The notes under the pieces are model-generated. The model saw only the letters and a list, made by a program, of their open reading frames with translations, made no database searches and was not told where the DNA came from. Shown here piece after piece: positions 1-8,791 of a stretch of 64,000 bases of DNA (position 1 is the stretch's first letter; each line of letters begins with the position of its first letter). Origin of the DNA: an uncultured Bacteroidales bacterium (GTDB taxonomy: Bacteria > Bacteroidota > Bacteroidia > Bacteroidales > Bacteroidaceae); the NCBI GenBank assembly GCA_902788315.1, contig CADAJS010000002.1, positions 62,001 through 126,000 on the forward strand, read 5' to 3'. A program made the translations under genes and the position numbers.

Positions 1-2438
1 TTATTCAGGATGTTGGGCTGGTTCTCGAAGAACTCCACAGCCTGATTGATGGTCATGTCCAGCACGTCGGCGATACTGCGGCCACGGAAACGCACTTCCA
101 TCGTCTCGCGATTATATCGTTTTCCGCGGCACACCTCACACGGCACGGTGACATCGGGCAGGAAGTTCATCTCGATGGTCTTGTAGCCGTTTCCGCCGCA
201 GGCTTCGCAACGCCCGCCCTTGACATTGAATGAGAAACGCCCTGGCTTGTAACCTCGGATCTTGGCCTCAGGCAGTTCGACAAAGAGATTGCGAATGTCG
301 TTGAAGACGCCTGTATAGGTGGCCGGATTGGAGCGTGGCGTACGGCCCAGCGGGCTCTGATCCACGTCCACGACTTTGTCGATGAACTCCAGCCCCTCCA
401 CACAGTCATAGGGCAACGGCTCGCGCAGCGAACGATAGAAATGCCGGCTCAAGATGGGCTGCAGGGTGTCATTGACCAAGGTGCTCTTTCCGCTACCACT
501 GACGCCGGTGACGCAGATGAGTTGCCCCAAGGGGAAATCGACATCGACGCCCTTCAGATTGTTACCCGTGGCGCCACGCAGGCTCAGCAGATGGCCGTTG
601 CCTGGGCGCCGGCGAGCAGGCACCGGGATGCACTGCCTGCCACACAGATAATCGGCTGTGAGCGTGGAATGACGCAGCATGTCAAGGTAAGTGCCCTGAA
701 AGACGACCTCGCCTCCGCGCCGCCCTGCCCGCGGGCCGATGTCCACAATATAGTCGGCATTTTCCATCATCTCCTGATCGTGCTCGACCACAATAATGGT
801 GTTGCCCATGTCGCGAAGGTTCTTCAGCGAACGGATGAGGCGGATGTTGTCTCGCTGATGCAGGCCGATGCTGGGCTCGTCCAGAATATAGAGGACATTC
901 ACCAGCTGGCTGCCTATCTGGGTGGCAAGTCGTATGCGCTGGCTCTCGCCGCCCGAAAGGCTGACGGAGGGACGCGCCAGCGAGAGATATTCAAGCCCGA
1001 CGTCGAGCAGGAACCCCAGTCGCGTGCGTATCTCCTTCAGAATCTCGGGAGCAATCTTGCGCTGATGCTCGGTGAGATGTGCATCGAGTGTGTCAATCCA
1101 CTCAGACAGGGCACCGAGATCCATCGAAGCCAGCTCCATGATGTGCTTGCCAGCGATGCGAAAGTGGAGCGCCTGCCGATTGAGACGCAGTCCGTGACAG
1201 GCAGGGCACTCGGCCGTGCGGCTGAACTGCTCTACCCACTTCTGAGCCGCCACGCCCATCTCGGCATCCTGCATCTGCTGGATGTACTTTACCAATCCGT
1301 CGAAATTGGTGAAATAGTCGTTCGTGGTTTGCGTAACCGAAGCAGGCACGCGGAGACGTTCGGTGGAGCCGTTGAGGATTTCATCGACTGCCTCGTCCGG
1401 CACCTCGGAGAGCGGGGTGTCGAGCGTGCAGCCATACTTATCCAGCACGGCTTGAATCTGCCAGAAAATCATCGTCTGTCGCATCTTGCCCAAAGGCGCA
1501 ATGCCCCCTTCGCGCACACACAAGGAGCGGTCGGGGATCACCTTATCGACATCAATGAGGTTGACATAGCCCAACCCCTTGCAACGCGGACAGGCTCCCT
1601 GAGGACTGTTGAACGAGAAATCGTGCGGAGCTGGGTCCTTGTAGGAAATACCGCTCGTGGGGCACATCAGGCGCTTGCTGTAATACCTGGTCTGGCCCGA
1701 GTCCATATCGAGTACCATAATCAATCCATCGCCCTGGCGCATGGCATTGGCCACCGTCTGAGCGAGGCGCTTCTCGTCCTTCTCCTGAACCTCCAACCGA
1801 TCCACGACCACGTCAATGTCGTGGTTCTTATAGCGATCCAGCTTCATGCCCGGGACAATCTCCTGCAGTTCACCATCTACGCGGACATAGAGGTAACCCT
1901 TGCGCCGGATGGTTTCGAAGAGCTCGCGATAGTGACCCTTACGGTTCTTGACCATCGGGGCAAGGACGCACACCCGGCGTCCGGCATAATCCGAGAGCAC
2001 CAGGCGGACAATCTGCTCCTCGGTATATTTCACCATGCGTTCGCCCGTCACATAGGAATAAGCTTCGCCTGCACGAGCATAGAGCAAGCGGAGGAAGTCG
2101 TAAATCTCCGTCGTCGTGCCCACCGTGCTTCGAGGATTGCGATTAGTGGTCTTCTGGTCGATGCTGATTACGGGACTCAGGCCCGTGATGAGATCCACGT
2201 CGGGACGTTCCATGTTACCCAGAAAATTACGGGCATAGGCGTTAAACGTCTCCATATAGCGACGCTGGCCTTCGGCAAAGATGGTGTCGAAAGCGAGCGA
2301 CGACTTTCCGCTGCCGCTGAGACCTGTGATTACGGTCAGGCTTTTATGGGGAATCGTCACGTCCACATTCTTCAGATTGTGTACGCGCGCCCCCTCTATG
2401 ACAATGTTTCCTTCGGATTCTGGAACTGAGGAATTCAC
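1..2438 (-). CDS. uvrA: UvrABC excinuclease subunit A (3' end cut off by window)
   Basis: Damage-recognition ATPase of nucleotide excision repair; it dimerises and loads UvrB at DNA lesions. Translating the minus strand gives 812 residues before the window edge, against about 940 for the family. Seen: first Walker A GLSGSGKSS at residues 39-47, a CPTSG...CPRC zinc module, the first ABC signature LSGGESQRIRLA with the following LDEPSIGLHQRD Walker B, the second Walker A GVSGSGKST, and the CEAC...CEVC zinc finger. The second signature lies outside the window. No in-frame ATG follows the upstream TAG, so a GTG at 2438 is the likely start. A long open frame on the opposite strand is only its shadow. 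Confidence 0.97.
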   Translation of the reverse strand, partial: MNSSVPESEGNIVIEGARVHNLKNVDVTIPHKSLTVITGLSGSGKSSLAFDTIFAEGQRRYMETFNAYARNFLGNMERPDVDLITGLSPVISIDQKTTNRNPRSTVGTTTEIYDFLRLLYARAGEAYSYVTGERMVKYTEEQIVRLVLSDYAGRRVCVLAPMVKNRKGHYRELFETIRRKGYLYVRVDGELQEIVPGMKLDRYKNHDIDVVVDRLEVQEKDEKRLAQTVANAMRQGDGLIMVLDMDSGQTRYYSKRLMCPTSGISYKDPAPHDFSFNSPQGACPRCKGLGYVNLIDVDKVIPDRSLCVREGGIAPLGKMRQTMIFWQIQAVLDKYGCTLDTPLSEVPDEAVDEILNGSTERLRVPASVTQTTNDYFTNFDGLVKYIQQMQDAEMGVAAQKWVEQFSRTAECPACHGLRLNRQALHFRIAGKHIMELASMDLGALSEWIDTLDAHLTEHQRKIAPEILKEIRTRLGFLLDVGLEYLSLARPSVSLSGGESQRIRLATQIGSQLVNVLYILDEPSIGLHQRDNIRLIRSLKNLRDMGNTIIVVEHDQEMMENADYIVDIGPRAGRRGGEVVFQGTYLDMLRHSTLTADYLCGRQCIPVPARRRPGNGHLLSLRGATGNNLKGVDVDFPLGQLICVTGVSGSGKSTLVNDTLQPILSRHFYRSLREPLPYDCVEGLEFIDKVVDVDQSPLGRTPRSNPATYTGVFNDIRNLFVELPEAKIRGYKPGRFSFNVKGGRCEACGGNGYKTIEMNFLPDVTVPCEVCRGKRYNRETMEVRFRGRSIADVLDMTINQAVEFFENQPNILN

Positions 2439-2559
2439 AAGATGCTATCTTAAAGTTTTCCGTGTAGTCGGCCTACACGCTATATAGTTCGTTACTCGTC
2501 TCCACGTGCGTCGGAGCGCAGACATGTTTCAGAGCGAAGACATGCGTCCCCGCAGACTC

Positions 2560-3273
2560 CTATTCGTCGCCGCCCGTGTCTCCACGTGCACTGTTGTAGC
2601 CAGAGATGACCGTGATAGTCTTCCGTATATTATATTTTCGACCGTCGGCGCCCTTGGCTGTGACCACGAGGAAATAGACGCCATCCTTGACCGTACGGCC
2701 GTTCCAGGTGCCGTCCCATTCACCGTCCACATCGTCCCATGAATATATCTTCGTGCCCCAACGGTTGAACACGGCAGCGTGGAACGAGACAATACTCTGA
2801 TAGCCATCCTTGGCACGCAGCTTGTCATTGTTTCCGTCGTCGTTCGGCGAAATAGCATTGGGGAACTCGAGTTTGCTGGTGCTGATGCCCACCATGATAG
2901 GGTTCTCCTCGCCCTCAGCGGGATAGCTGATGGTGTCGTTACCCAGGACGAAGGTAGCATAGAGCTGCACTCGGAACGAACCACTCTCGGTGAACGTGTA
3001 GTCGATCTCTTCGTCGAAACGATGCAACAAGAGGTTCCCGGCGTCGCCCTCCTTCCAGATTTTCCACTCGAAACGCGCCGAATAGTCGCCCACATTGCTC
3101 GGATTGGCAGCAAAGTGAGCCACAAGAGGAGCACTCTGGCTGGCGCTGGCATCCCCAATCTCTTCGCCCTCTACCGTAATGTACGTACCCTGCGGGTCCA
3201 CCGAAGGCTGCGTCTGCGCCCATGCCATAAGGGGGAGCAGACATATAAAAAAGACTGCAAAACGGTTCATCAT
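2560..3273 (-). CDS. Secreted protein with gliding-motility-associated C-terminal domain
   Basis: About 237 residues. A signal peptide (MMNRFAVFFICLLPLMAWAQ) leads into a PKD-like middle with a WKIWKEGDAG stretch. The C-terminal third (SPNDDGNND, FNRWGTKIY, WDGTWNGR, DGVYFLVV) is the CHU_C/gliding-motility C-terminal fold found in type IX-secreted or cell-surface Bacteroidetes proteins. The open frame extends further upstream, but the -7 box at 3288-3295 lies inside that extension, so the start is the ATG at 3273 or 3270. It precedes uvrA on the same strand by about 120 nt. That gap holds a small hairpin (2461-2479) without a T-run. Its ligand is unknown. Confidence 0.8.
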   Translation of the reverse strand: MMNRFAVFFICLLPLMAWAQTQPSVDPQGTYITVEGEEIGDASASQSAPLVAHFAANPSNVGDYSARFEWKIWKEGDAGNLLLHRFDEEIDYTFTESGSFRVQLYATFVLGNDTISYPAEGEENPIMVGISTSKLEFPNAISPNDDGNNDKLRAKDGYQSIVSFHAAVFNRWGTKIYSWDDVDGEWDGTWNGRTVKDGVYFLVVTAKGADGRKYNIRKTITVISGYNSARGDTGGDE

Positions 3274-3287
3274 ACACTTTATTTTTG

Positions 3288-3295
3288 CAAAAGTA
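3288..3295 (-). promoter_or_regulatory. Bacteroidetes -7 box for the gliding-domain gene
   Basis: TACTTTTG on the minus strand fits TAnnTTTG. It lies about 15 nt before the chosen ATG, so the leader would be only a few bases long. Confidence 0.6.
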
Positions 3296-3361
3296 GCAAA
3301 TTTCCGCGAATCTAGCGACATTTTCTCTGGCAAAATATAGAGCGGAGAACGAAAAAATGTG

Positions 3362-3369
3362 TAACTTTG
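3362..3369 (+). promoter_or_regulatory. -7 box TAACTTTG placed for a leaderless transcript
   Basis: TAACTTTG ends six bases before the ATG at 3376. Transcription would therefore start at or next to the start codon of the LysM gene. Confidence 0.7.
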
Positions 3370-3375
3370 CCCCTG

Positions 3376-4725
3376 ATGAAAAGAATTCTACTCCTTATAT
3401 GTTGCCTTATTCCCCTCATCGGGAAGGCACAAACTACGTTAGGCACGCTGAACAACCTGCATCAGGTGGTCAAAGGCGAGACCCTCTGGGGTATCGCACA
3501 TCAATATGGCGTGACGGAAGAAGCGTTGCGAAAAGCAAACCCCGAGATCAAGAAGGACAAGGTCAAGAAAGGCATGTTGCTCGTCATCCCGAAAGTCGTC
3601 GAGGAACGCCCCATCGAGATGGCTCCCATAATGGAGGAGCCGGCCCCGGCAGCCGAGGAGGTACGCCACACATTGCGTGTGGGCATCCTGCTCCCGCTGG
3701 AGGAGAAGACTGAGCGTGCCACCAAGCTCATCGAGTTCTACCAGGGCTTTCTGATGGCAGTGGACAGCGTGAAGAGCGAAGGGGCCGATGTGACGGTACA
3801 CACATTCCACTGCGGCTCGACGGACGAAGCGATGCAGAATGTCCTGCGCAACGAGGTGCTTGCCAATATGGACGTAATCTTCGGACCGGCCGATGCAGCA
3901 CAGATCAATACGCTGGCCGAGTTCTGCAACAAGATGGGAGTGAGGCTCGTACTGCCCTTTGCCAACAACTACAGCCTTGCAGGCAAACCCTTGCTGTATT
4001 CGGCCACGACATCCAATACTGCCATACAGCAGGACGCTGCAAAGCTGATTGTGGAGAAATACCCCGACCGCAACTACGTCATCCTGAACACGAATAGTGC
4101 CGACGCACGCGGCAAGCAGTTCGTCGAAGCCATCCGAAACGAACTTAGCCACCAAGGCATTGCCATGCGGGCATGGAACATTGAGGGCGACGCATTGGCC
4201 ATCGAAAGCGCACTCAACCAGTTCCGCCTCAACTGCATCATCCCCGACAATACCAGCATCAAGACACTGAACGTACTCTTTGCCCGGCTGAACAATTTCT
4301 GCGCAGAACACCCCGACTACAAGATTTCCATACTGGGCTACCCCGAATGGCAGACATATACATCGACCCAGCTGCTCGACTTTTACAAGTACGACACCTA
4401 TATCTATAGTCCATACTATCGCAATCCATTGTTGCCAGCCACCGAAAACTTTGAGCAGAGTTTCAGTACCAACTTCCATCGTCCGCAGGGAGTCACCTTC
4501 CCGCGATACGGCATGATGGGCTTCGATATGGGGTACTATTTCCTACACGGGATTTGGACCCTGGGCAATCGGTTCGAAACAGAACAGCAGACATTACAGT
4601 ATTCGCCCGTGCAGCACGCATTCCGTTTTATACAGGACGAGGCCGGCAGCGGATATGCCAATCATGGCCTACAGCTGATTCACTACATGCCCGAACAATC
4701 CATCGAACAAATACGCACCCGCTGA
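3376..4725 (+). CDS. LysM domain fused to a type-1 periplasmic-binding fold
   Basis: 449 residues. Signal peptide (MKRILLLICCLIPLIGKAQ), then a LysM peptidoglycan-binding domain at about 29-73 (VVKGETLWGIAHQYGVT...NPEIKKDKVKKGMLLVIP), a Pro/Glu linker, and from about residue 97 a type-1 periplasmic-binding fold (RVGILLPLEE, IEFYQGFLMAVDS, IFGPADAAQINTLAEF, VRLVLPF). This resembles amino-acid ABC binding proteins, but no transporter is adjacent, so a cell-wall-anchored sensing or structural role is more likely. A TTG start nine bases upstream is also open, but the -7 box at 3362-3369 overlaps it and favours the ATG. The stop is one base before the next ATG, so the two genes are coupled. Confidence 0.85.
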   Translation: MKRILLLICCLIPLIGKAQTTLGTLNNLHQVVKGETLWGIAHQYGVTEEALRKANPEIKKDKVKKGMLLVIPKVVEERPIEMAPIMEEPAPAAEEVRHTLRVGILLPLEEKTERATKLIEFYQGFLMAVDSVKSEGADVTVHTFHCGSTDEAMQNVLRNEVLANMDVIFGPADAAQINTLAEFCNKMGVRLVLPFANNYSLAGKPLLYSATTSNTAIQQDAAKLIVEKYPDRNYVILNTNSADARGKQFVEAIRNELSHQGIAMRAWNIEGDALAIESALNQFRLNCIIPDNTSIKTLNVLFARLNNFCAEHPDYKISILGYPEWQTYTSTQLLDFYKYDTYIYSPYYRNPLLPATENFEQSFSTNFHRPQGVTFPRYGMMGFDMGYYFLHGIWTLGNRFETEQQTLQYSPVQHAFRFIQDEAGSGYANHGLQLIHYMPEQSIEQIRTR

Positions 4726-4726
4726 A

Positions 4727-5413
4727 ATGAAACATGCGCCCCTATTAATGCTACTGGCTATGCTGCCCCTATGTGCGAAGGCTCAGGTGGGCGAACCCCG
4801 CCATGACCTGGCCGTGGGATTCAGCGGCGGATATGCATTGAACAAGGTGTCGTTCAACCCGACCATCAAGCAGGATTATCATGGCGGAATCACCTTTGGA
4901 GCCACGGTGAGATACACATGCGAGAAATACTTCTCAGCCATCTGTGCCCTGCAGGCCGAAGTCAATTATATCCAATTGGGCTGGAAGGAGCACATCGAGA
5001 CGAGCACAAATACCTACGAACGCAACATCAGTTACGTGCTGGTGCCGCTGCTGGCCAACCTGGGGTTCGGACGCGAAAGAGGTGGTGCCAAGGGTTTCCT
5101 CGTGCTGGGACCACAGGTGGGCTACGCACTATCGGAAAGCGAAAAGCGTGGAGGAGGTGTATGGGATAACATACGTCCCAACAACGTCATCGCGCAATAC
5201 GATTTGGAGGTCGAACAGAAGTTCGAGTACGGATTGACAGGAGGCCTGGGACTCGACCTCAGTACGCGCAACGGTCACCATTTCATGATTGAAGGGCGAT
5301 ACTACTATGCACTCAGCGATATCTTCCACAACAGCAAGAAGGACGTCTTCGGACGAAGTGCCAACGGTACCATTATTGCCAAAGTATCCTATCTCTTTGA
5401 TGTCTTAAAGTAA
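4727..5413 (+). CDS. PorT-like outer-membrane beta-barrel protein
   Basis: 228 residues with signal peptide MKHAPLLMLLAMLPLCAKAQ and alternating amphipathic strands (AVGFSGGYALNKV, GGITFGATVRY, LQAEVNYIQLGW, FLVLGPQVGYALS, GLTGGLGLDLS, FMIEGRYYYALSDIF). It ends in IIAKVSYLFDVLK, a barrel-type C-terminus. It fits the PorT/outer-membrane beta-barrel family of Bacteroidetes; PorT itself is a type IX secretion factor in Porphyromonas, but identity with that protein cannot be shown here. It starts one base after the LysM gene ends and is surely co-transcribed with it. Confidence 0.75.
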   Translation: MKHAPLLMLLAMLPLCAKAQVGEPRHDLAVGFSGGYALNKVSFNPTIKQDYHGGITFGATVRYTCEKYFSAICALQAEVNYIQLGWKEHIETSTNTYERNISYVLVPLLANLGFGRERGGAKGFLVLGPQVGYALSESEKRGGGVWDNIRPNNVIAQYDLEVEQKFEYGLTGGLGLDLSTRNGHHFMIEGRYYYALSDIFHNSKKDVFGRSANGTIIAKVSYLFDVLK

Positions 5414-5557
5414 CCCGCTCTGTTACCTCCAAGGCAAACGCCTTGAGTTTCTAAGGCAGTCGAAGACACAAGACCTCCCCCCCTTCAGAGACAATGCTGT
5501 ATGCCCGGCTGCCCATGAAGGATTCGGGGTCGAGTTACATAACGTGCCGCGCAGCGC

Positions 5558-5597
5558 TTTATCACGCGTGATAAAAGAGTTTATCACACGTGATAAA
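5558..5597. repeat. Pair of tandem 18-bp palindromes
   Basis: TTTATCACGCGTGATAAA (5558-5575) is a perfect palindrome. TTTATCACACGTGATAAA (5580-5597) differs from it at one central base. Their starts are 22 bp apart, about two helical turns. They could be a regulator-binding array or an intergenic repeat; compare the pair at 40325-40388. Confidence 0.8.
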
Positions 5598-5734
5598 GTC
5601 CACAGGAACACGCCATGGGAAATATACTCGAGGGTGCCGGTGGCACATCTGTGAATTATATCAATGTAAAATGACGAGTTAAGAGCTCCCGGAACTTAAG
5701 TTATAATAATAAGGTACGCGCGCGAGGGGGATAC

Positions 5735-5767
5735 GAAAAAAGGGGGAAACCAGCATCGGCTTCCCCC
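5735..5767 (-). terminator. Rho-independent terminator of the bamD-rpoZ-DUF4293 operon
   Basis: On the minus strand a 7-bp stem GGGGGAA/TTCCCCC with a 12-nt loop is followed by six T. It lies 33 nt after the DUF4293 stop. Confidence 0.8.
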
Positions 5768-5799
5768 ATTATCCCTAATAACATTATGTCTTTAACGCT

Positions 5800-6279
5800 T
5801 TAACGCAAGCGGTCAAGCGAACGCACTAACATCTCGTCTCTCATCACGCCCCGAAAAGCCAAATACAGCAGCACAAGAGCCGCAAAAGGCAGAGCCCCCT
5901 CCCAGTCGGGACGGAAATGAGCCTCGAGTCCGTGGCCCAGGATGTAAATGAAGTAGGCATACAACACATACCATCCTCCGAGCAGGATCATGCAGAAGGA
6001 GCACAAGCGCATCTGCAACGCACGACGCTTGAACATGAAGATGTTCATGACAGTCAGCGTGGAGACAATGACAAGCAGTGCAAACAACGCCCATGGACGT
6101 AGTGTACGCCCCGTCATTCCCTCGACAATCAGTTCGGGCGAATAGGCGAACCAGAGATTGTTCAGCGTGGCCACACGTACCCCCGTATCCGTCACATAAT
6201 AGCCCAAAGGCAAGCACAGGCATGCCACGCACAGCACGACAGCCAGCAGCATATAGAGGGTCTGGATACGCTGAATCAT
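5800..6279 (-). CDS. DUF4293 family four-helix membrane protein
   Basis: 159 residues with four hydrophobic segments: LYMLLAVVLCVACLCLPLGY, PWALFALLVIVSTLTVMNIF, LCSFCMILLGGWYVLYAYFI and ALPFAALVLLYLAFRGV. The start MIQRIQTLYML and the overall plan match the Bacteroidetes DUF4293 family, whose function is unknown. Its start overlaps the end of rpoZ by four bases (ATGA), so translation is coupled. The gene order bamD-rpoZ-DUF4293 is common in Bacteroidales. A terminator follows directly. Confidence 0.85.
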   Translation of the reverse strand: MIQRIQTLYMLLAVVLCVACLCLPLGYYVTDTGVRVATLNNLWFAYSPELIVEGMTGRTLRPWALFALLVIVSTLTVMNIFMFKRRALQMRLCSFCMILLGGWYVLYAYFIYILGHGLEAHFRPDWEGALPFAALVLLYLAFRGVMRDEMLVRSLDRLR

Positions 6280-6614
6280 CCTTCGATATCCATTGTTTCC
6301 TTGGCAGGATTGCGGTAATAGATCTTGCCCTCCACAAATTCCTCAGTAGCCATCAAAGTAGCCTTGGGCAGTCGTTCATAGAAGCGACTGATCTCAATCT
6401 GCTCGCGATTTTCGAAGATTTCGTCGAGATTGTCGGTCGAGCTGGCAAACTCCTGGAGCTTCTTGCTCAACTCGTTCTTGATATCTGAGGATATCTGATT
6501 GGCGCGCTTGGCAATGATAACCACGCTCTCATAAATGTTTCCCGTCTCATCACAGAGATCCATGACGTCACGCGTCACGGTGTTGGTGGGTGCCGTTGAT
6601 TTCTTGTAATCCAT
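6276..6614 (-). CDS. rpoZ: DNA-directed RNA polymerase subunit omega
   Basis: 112 residues of the Bacteroidetes omega/RpoZ family. Omega is a small subunit that helps assemble and stabilise RNA polymerase. Recognisable parts are YKKSTAPTNTVTRDV, NIYESVVIIAKRANQI and a C-terminal VEGKIYYRNP. The N-terminal IAKRAxQI helix is the conserved contact region. It sits between bamD (101 nt upstream) and DUF4293 (overlapping), a neighbourhood typical of this family. Confidence 0.88.
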   Translation of the reverse strand: MDYKKSTAPTNTVTRDVMDLCDETGNIYESVVIIAKRANQISSDIKNELSKKLQEFASSTDNLDEIFENREQIEISRFYERLPKATLMATEEFVEGKIYYRNPAKETMDIEG

Positions 6615-6715
6615 ATTTTCGTTTGCTTATTCTATTATATCCTAACTTATACTTCTTCCGATCGTATCTGCCATTTCCTTATGAGCGGCAGCAAGTCTGA
6701 AGGCGTCTGCTCCCT

Positions 6716-7567
6716 CTACTCTTTCTCCGAGATGTCCAGTTTCTTCTTCTTTACGATACTCTCTGCATCGGCGAGAATCCCACGAGCCTCTTTCTCATAT
6801 TTGCTCTCGGGAAAATCGTTCATAAACGCATAGTACTCGTCAATTGCATCACGGAAACGTGCCTCACGTTTGTCTTCCACACTCTGCTTCGCCAGCTGAT
6901 ACTTGCTGCGGAGGATGAGGATGGAGAGTTCCTCGCGGCGTTCAGCACTGGCAAAGGGATAATCCTTGAGCGCATTTTGAGCTGTAACCACACAGGCGTC
7001 GTAGTTGCTTCCACCGGCACGGCTGTTCACGTAGGAGCCCATGTCATAGTACAGTTTGGCCGAAAGGTATTCCTTTTCCACCAGACGGTCTTGCAGGAGG
7101 AATATCATCTCTTGGCTCTGTTCTTTCAGACGCGTACCAGGATAGAGATCCAGGAAAGACTGGAACTCAGCGATGGCTTCCTCCGTACTGTGCTGGTCAA
7201 GGCGTGCGTCAGGCGACTGCTTGTATAGCATGTATCCGCAGTAGTAACGTGCCTGTTCCACATAATCCCCTTTGGGATAAGACTGATAATACTTTTTGAA
7301 GTAATTGCCGGCACTTTCGTAATCTCGGTGCTTATAGTTGGCCATTGCCAGCAGATACAGCGACTCCTCGCCATACACGGTACCCTTGAGCGGAGCCAGC
7401 ACATTCTTCAGCAACTCGCATGCACGTCCATAACGCCCTTCAGCATAATATGCTTTAGCAGCATCATATTTGTATTCGACGTCCGACGACTTTTGCAAGT
7501 AGGTGTACTCACCGCAAGCCGACATGGACATCAGTGTAAGAAATACGAATATAAGCCGTTTTGTCAT
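6716..7567 (-). CDS. bamD: Outer-membrane protein assembly factor BamD (lipoprotein)
   Basis: 283 residues. TPR lipoprotein of the BAM complex, which folds barrel proteins into the outer membrane. A lipoprotein signal (MTKRLIFVFLTLMSMSAC) has its lipobox cysteine at residue 18. TPR-like repeats follow (YDAAKAYYAEGRYGRACELL, ESLYLLAMANYKHRDYESAG, AIAEFQSFLDLYPGT). The ATG at 7567 is chosen over an open extension to 7591 because the -7 box at 7589-7596 overlaps the extension. Barrel substrates nearby include LptD, PorT-like and TonB proteins. Confidence 0.9.
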   Translation of the reverse strand: MTKRLIFVFLTLMSMSACGEYTYLQKSSDVEYKYDAAKAYYAEGRYGRACELLKNVLAPLKGTVYGEESLYLLAMANYKHRDYESAGNYFKKYYQSYPKGDYVEQARYYCGYMLYKQSPDARLDQHSTEEAIAEFQSFLDLYPGTRLKEQSQEMIFLLQDRLVEKEYLSAKLYYDMGSYVNSRAGGSNYDACVVTAQNALKDYPFASAERREELSILILRSKYQLAKQSVEDKREARFRDAIDEYYAFMNDFPESKYEKEARGILADAESIVKKKKLDISEKE

Positions 7568-7588
7568 ACCTATCCACATAACAGGGCA

Positions 7589-7596
7589 CAAAGATA
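7589..7596 (-). promoter_or_regulatory. -7 box TATCTTTG for bamD
   Basis: Matches TAnnTTTG on the minus strand and predicts a leader of about 15 nt before the ATG at 7567. Confidence 0.65.
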
Positions 7597-7673
7597 CAAC
7601 TTTTCCTGCACTTTTCCCCTCATGTCGAACAATTATTTTATCGACTGAAAGTTTTTTTAACGAATCAGGAAGC

Positions 7674-8201
7674 CTATTCCGACGCAGCCACGTTAATCTT
7701 GCGCGTCAAACCCTCTTGATAACCGAAGGTGGACGACGATGCACGCGGACGAATGTATCCTGCCATGCCACTCATCGAATAGTCGGAGCCATCATAACCG
7801 CTCCCCCCGATACCACTATAGGTGAAGTCGGCACGGAACGATGCTTGGATGATACCTCCGACACCTGCCGGAATGAAGAATTTAACGGAGGGATTCTCGT
7901 TTTCCAGGTCGTAAACAACGCTTTGCTTCTTCGTATATGTCACTGTGTCGGCATTTCCCTCATCATTGCGGGTAGCATAGGTGAGTTTCCATTGATAGTC
8001 GGCATGATAGATGAGATGACCTTTCTTTTGCTGAACGGCCGTAAAGACAATCGTGTCGCCGGCAACAGGAGCAGCAGGTTCGACAGAGAATCCCTCGTAA
8101 ACAGGCATGTAGGATTCGGTATCGGTATCGTCGCAGGAAATGGCTGCGAAGCAAAAAGCGAATCCGAAAATTGCGGAAGAGAATTTGAAGGAGAATTTCA
8201 T
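7674..8201 (-). CDS. Lipoprotein of unknown function downstream of maf
   Basis: 175 residues. Signal with lipobox FAAISC (cysteine about residue 23), then a soluble domain with YEGFSVEPAAPVAGDTIVFTAVQQKKG, YQWKLTY and a Gly/Ser-rich segment GGSGYDGSDYSMSG. The early part reads like an Ig/PKD-type beta-sandwich. The ATG at 8201 overlaps the maf stop (ATGA), which fixes the start; the open frame extends upstream only within maf in another phase. No family is recognised. It is the last gene of the nitroreductase-kdsC-maf operon. Confidence 0.7.
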   Translation of the reverse strand: MKFSFKFSSAIFGFAFCFAAISCDDTDTESYMPVYEGFSVEPAAPVAGDTIVFTAVQQKKGHLIYHADYQWKLTYATRNDEGNADTVTYTKKQSVVYDLENENPSVKFFIPAGVGGIIQASFRADFTYSGIGGSGYDGSDYSMSGMAGYIRPRASSSTFGYQEGLTRKINVAASE

Positions 8202-8767
8202 ATAACGTTTAATTTCTTTAGTTCTGTGTAGAGTCGCTGCACGGGCAGCCCCATGACATTGAAATACGAACCACGAAGGCCCGTCACACCCACGTAGCCG
8301 ATCCACTCCTGAATACCATAGGCACCTGCCTTATCCAGCGGGTGATAGTGGGTCACATAATGTGCTATCTCGTTGTCCGTCAGCGGGCCAAAGGTAACGT
8401 CGCTCGCACACGAAAACGAATGCTGTATTCCTATGGAACTCAGCGTCACACCTGTTATCACCTGATGTGTCCGTTCACGTAGTTTTCGCAGCATGGAACA
8501 GGCATCTTCCTCGTCGTGTGGCTTGCCCATCACCTGTCCGTCGAGCCAAACGATGGTGTCAGCCGTAATGAGTAATTCGTCAGGAGCCAGCGTATATGCC
8601 GATGCCTTCTTACGACTGATGAAAATGGGTATTTCCTCTGGTGCCAGCCCCTCGGGGTACGTCTCGTCAATACCTCGCATGAGGCGCACCTCATACGGCA
8701 AGCCGAGTCCGTCCATCAGTTCCCGACGACGAGGAGAGTTAGAAGCAAGTATGATTTTCCAGTTCAT
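8198..8767 (-). CDS. maf: Maf-like nucleoside triphosphate pyrophosphatase
   Basis: 189 residues, the usual length. The family hydrolyses non-canonical or modified nucleoside triphosphates to monophosphates and has been linked to septum formation. Signature motifs are ASNSPRRREL at residues 8-17, DETYPE, SRKKASAY, the catalytic ITADTIVWLDG...MGKP and GAYGIQEWIGYVGVTGLRGS. It lies 24 nt after kdsC and overlaps the following lipoprotein. The DTIVWLDG subtype is closest to the dTTP/UTP-type enzymes. Confidence 0.92.
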   Translation of the reverse strand: MNWKIILASNSPRRRELMDGLGLPYEVRLMRGIDETYPEGLAPEEIPIFISRKKASAYTLAPDELLITADTIVWLDGQVMGKPHDEEDACSMLRKLRERTHQVITGVTLSSIGIQHSFSCASDVTFGPLTDNEIAHYVTHYHPLDKAGAYGIQEWIGYVGVTGLRGSYFNVMGLPVQRLYTELKKLNVI

Positions 8768-8791
8768 TCTTAAATTTAGTATGTAGCGTAA

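Larger units (their letters stand above)
5414..5799. other. Non-coding stretch between convergent operons
   Basis: No convincing gene. A 62-codon minus-strand frame at 5423-5611 has no family-like features. The stretch holds two paired palindromes (5558-5597), an AT run followed by GTACGCGCGCGAG (5701-5726), and the terminator of the minus-strand operon (5735-5767). Confidence 0.7.

Noticed and set aside
441..2429. A 662-codon open frame on the plus strand
   Set aside because: It is the reverse complement of uvrA, whose minus-strand translation has all UvrA motifs; the plus-strand protein has no family features.
5423..5611. A 62-codon minus-strand frame
   Set aside because: It covers the paired palindromes, has no promoter or family match, and its composition does not look coding.
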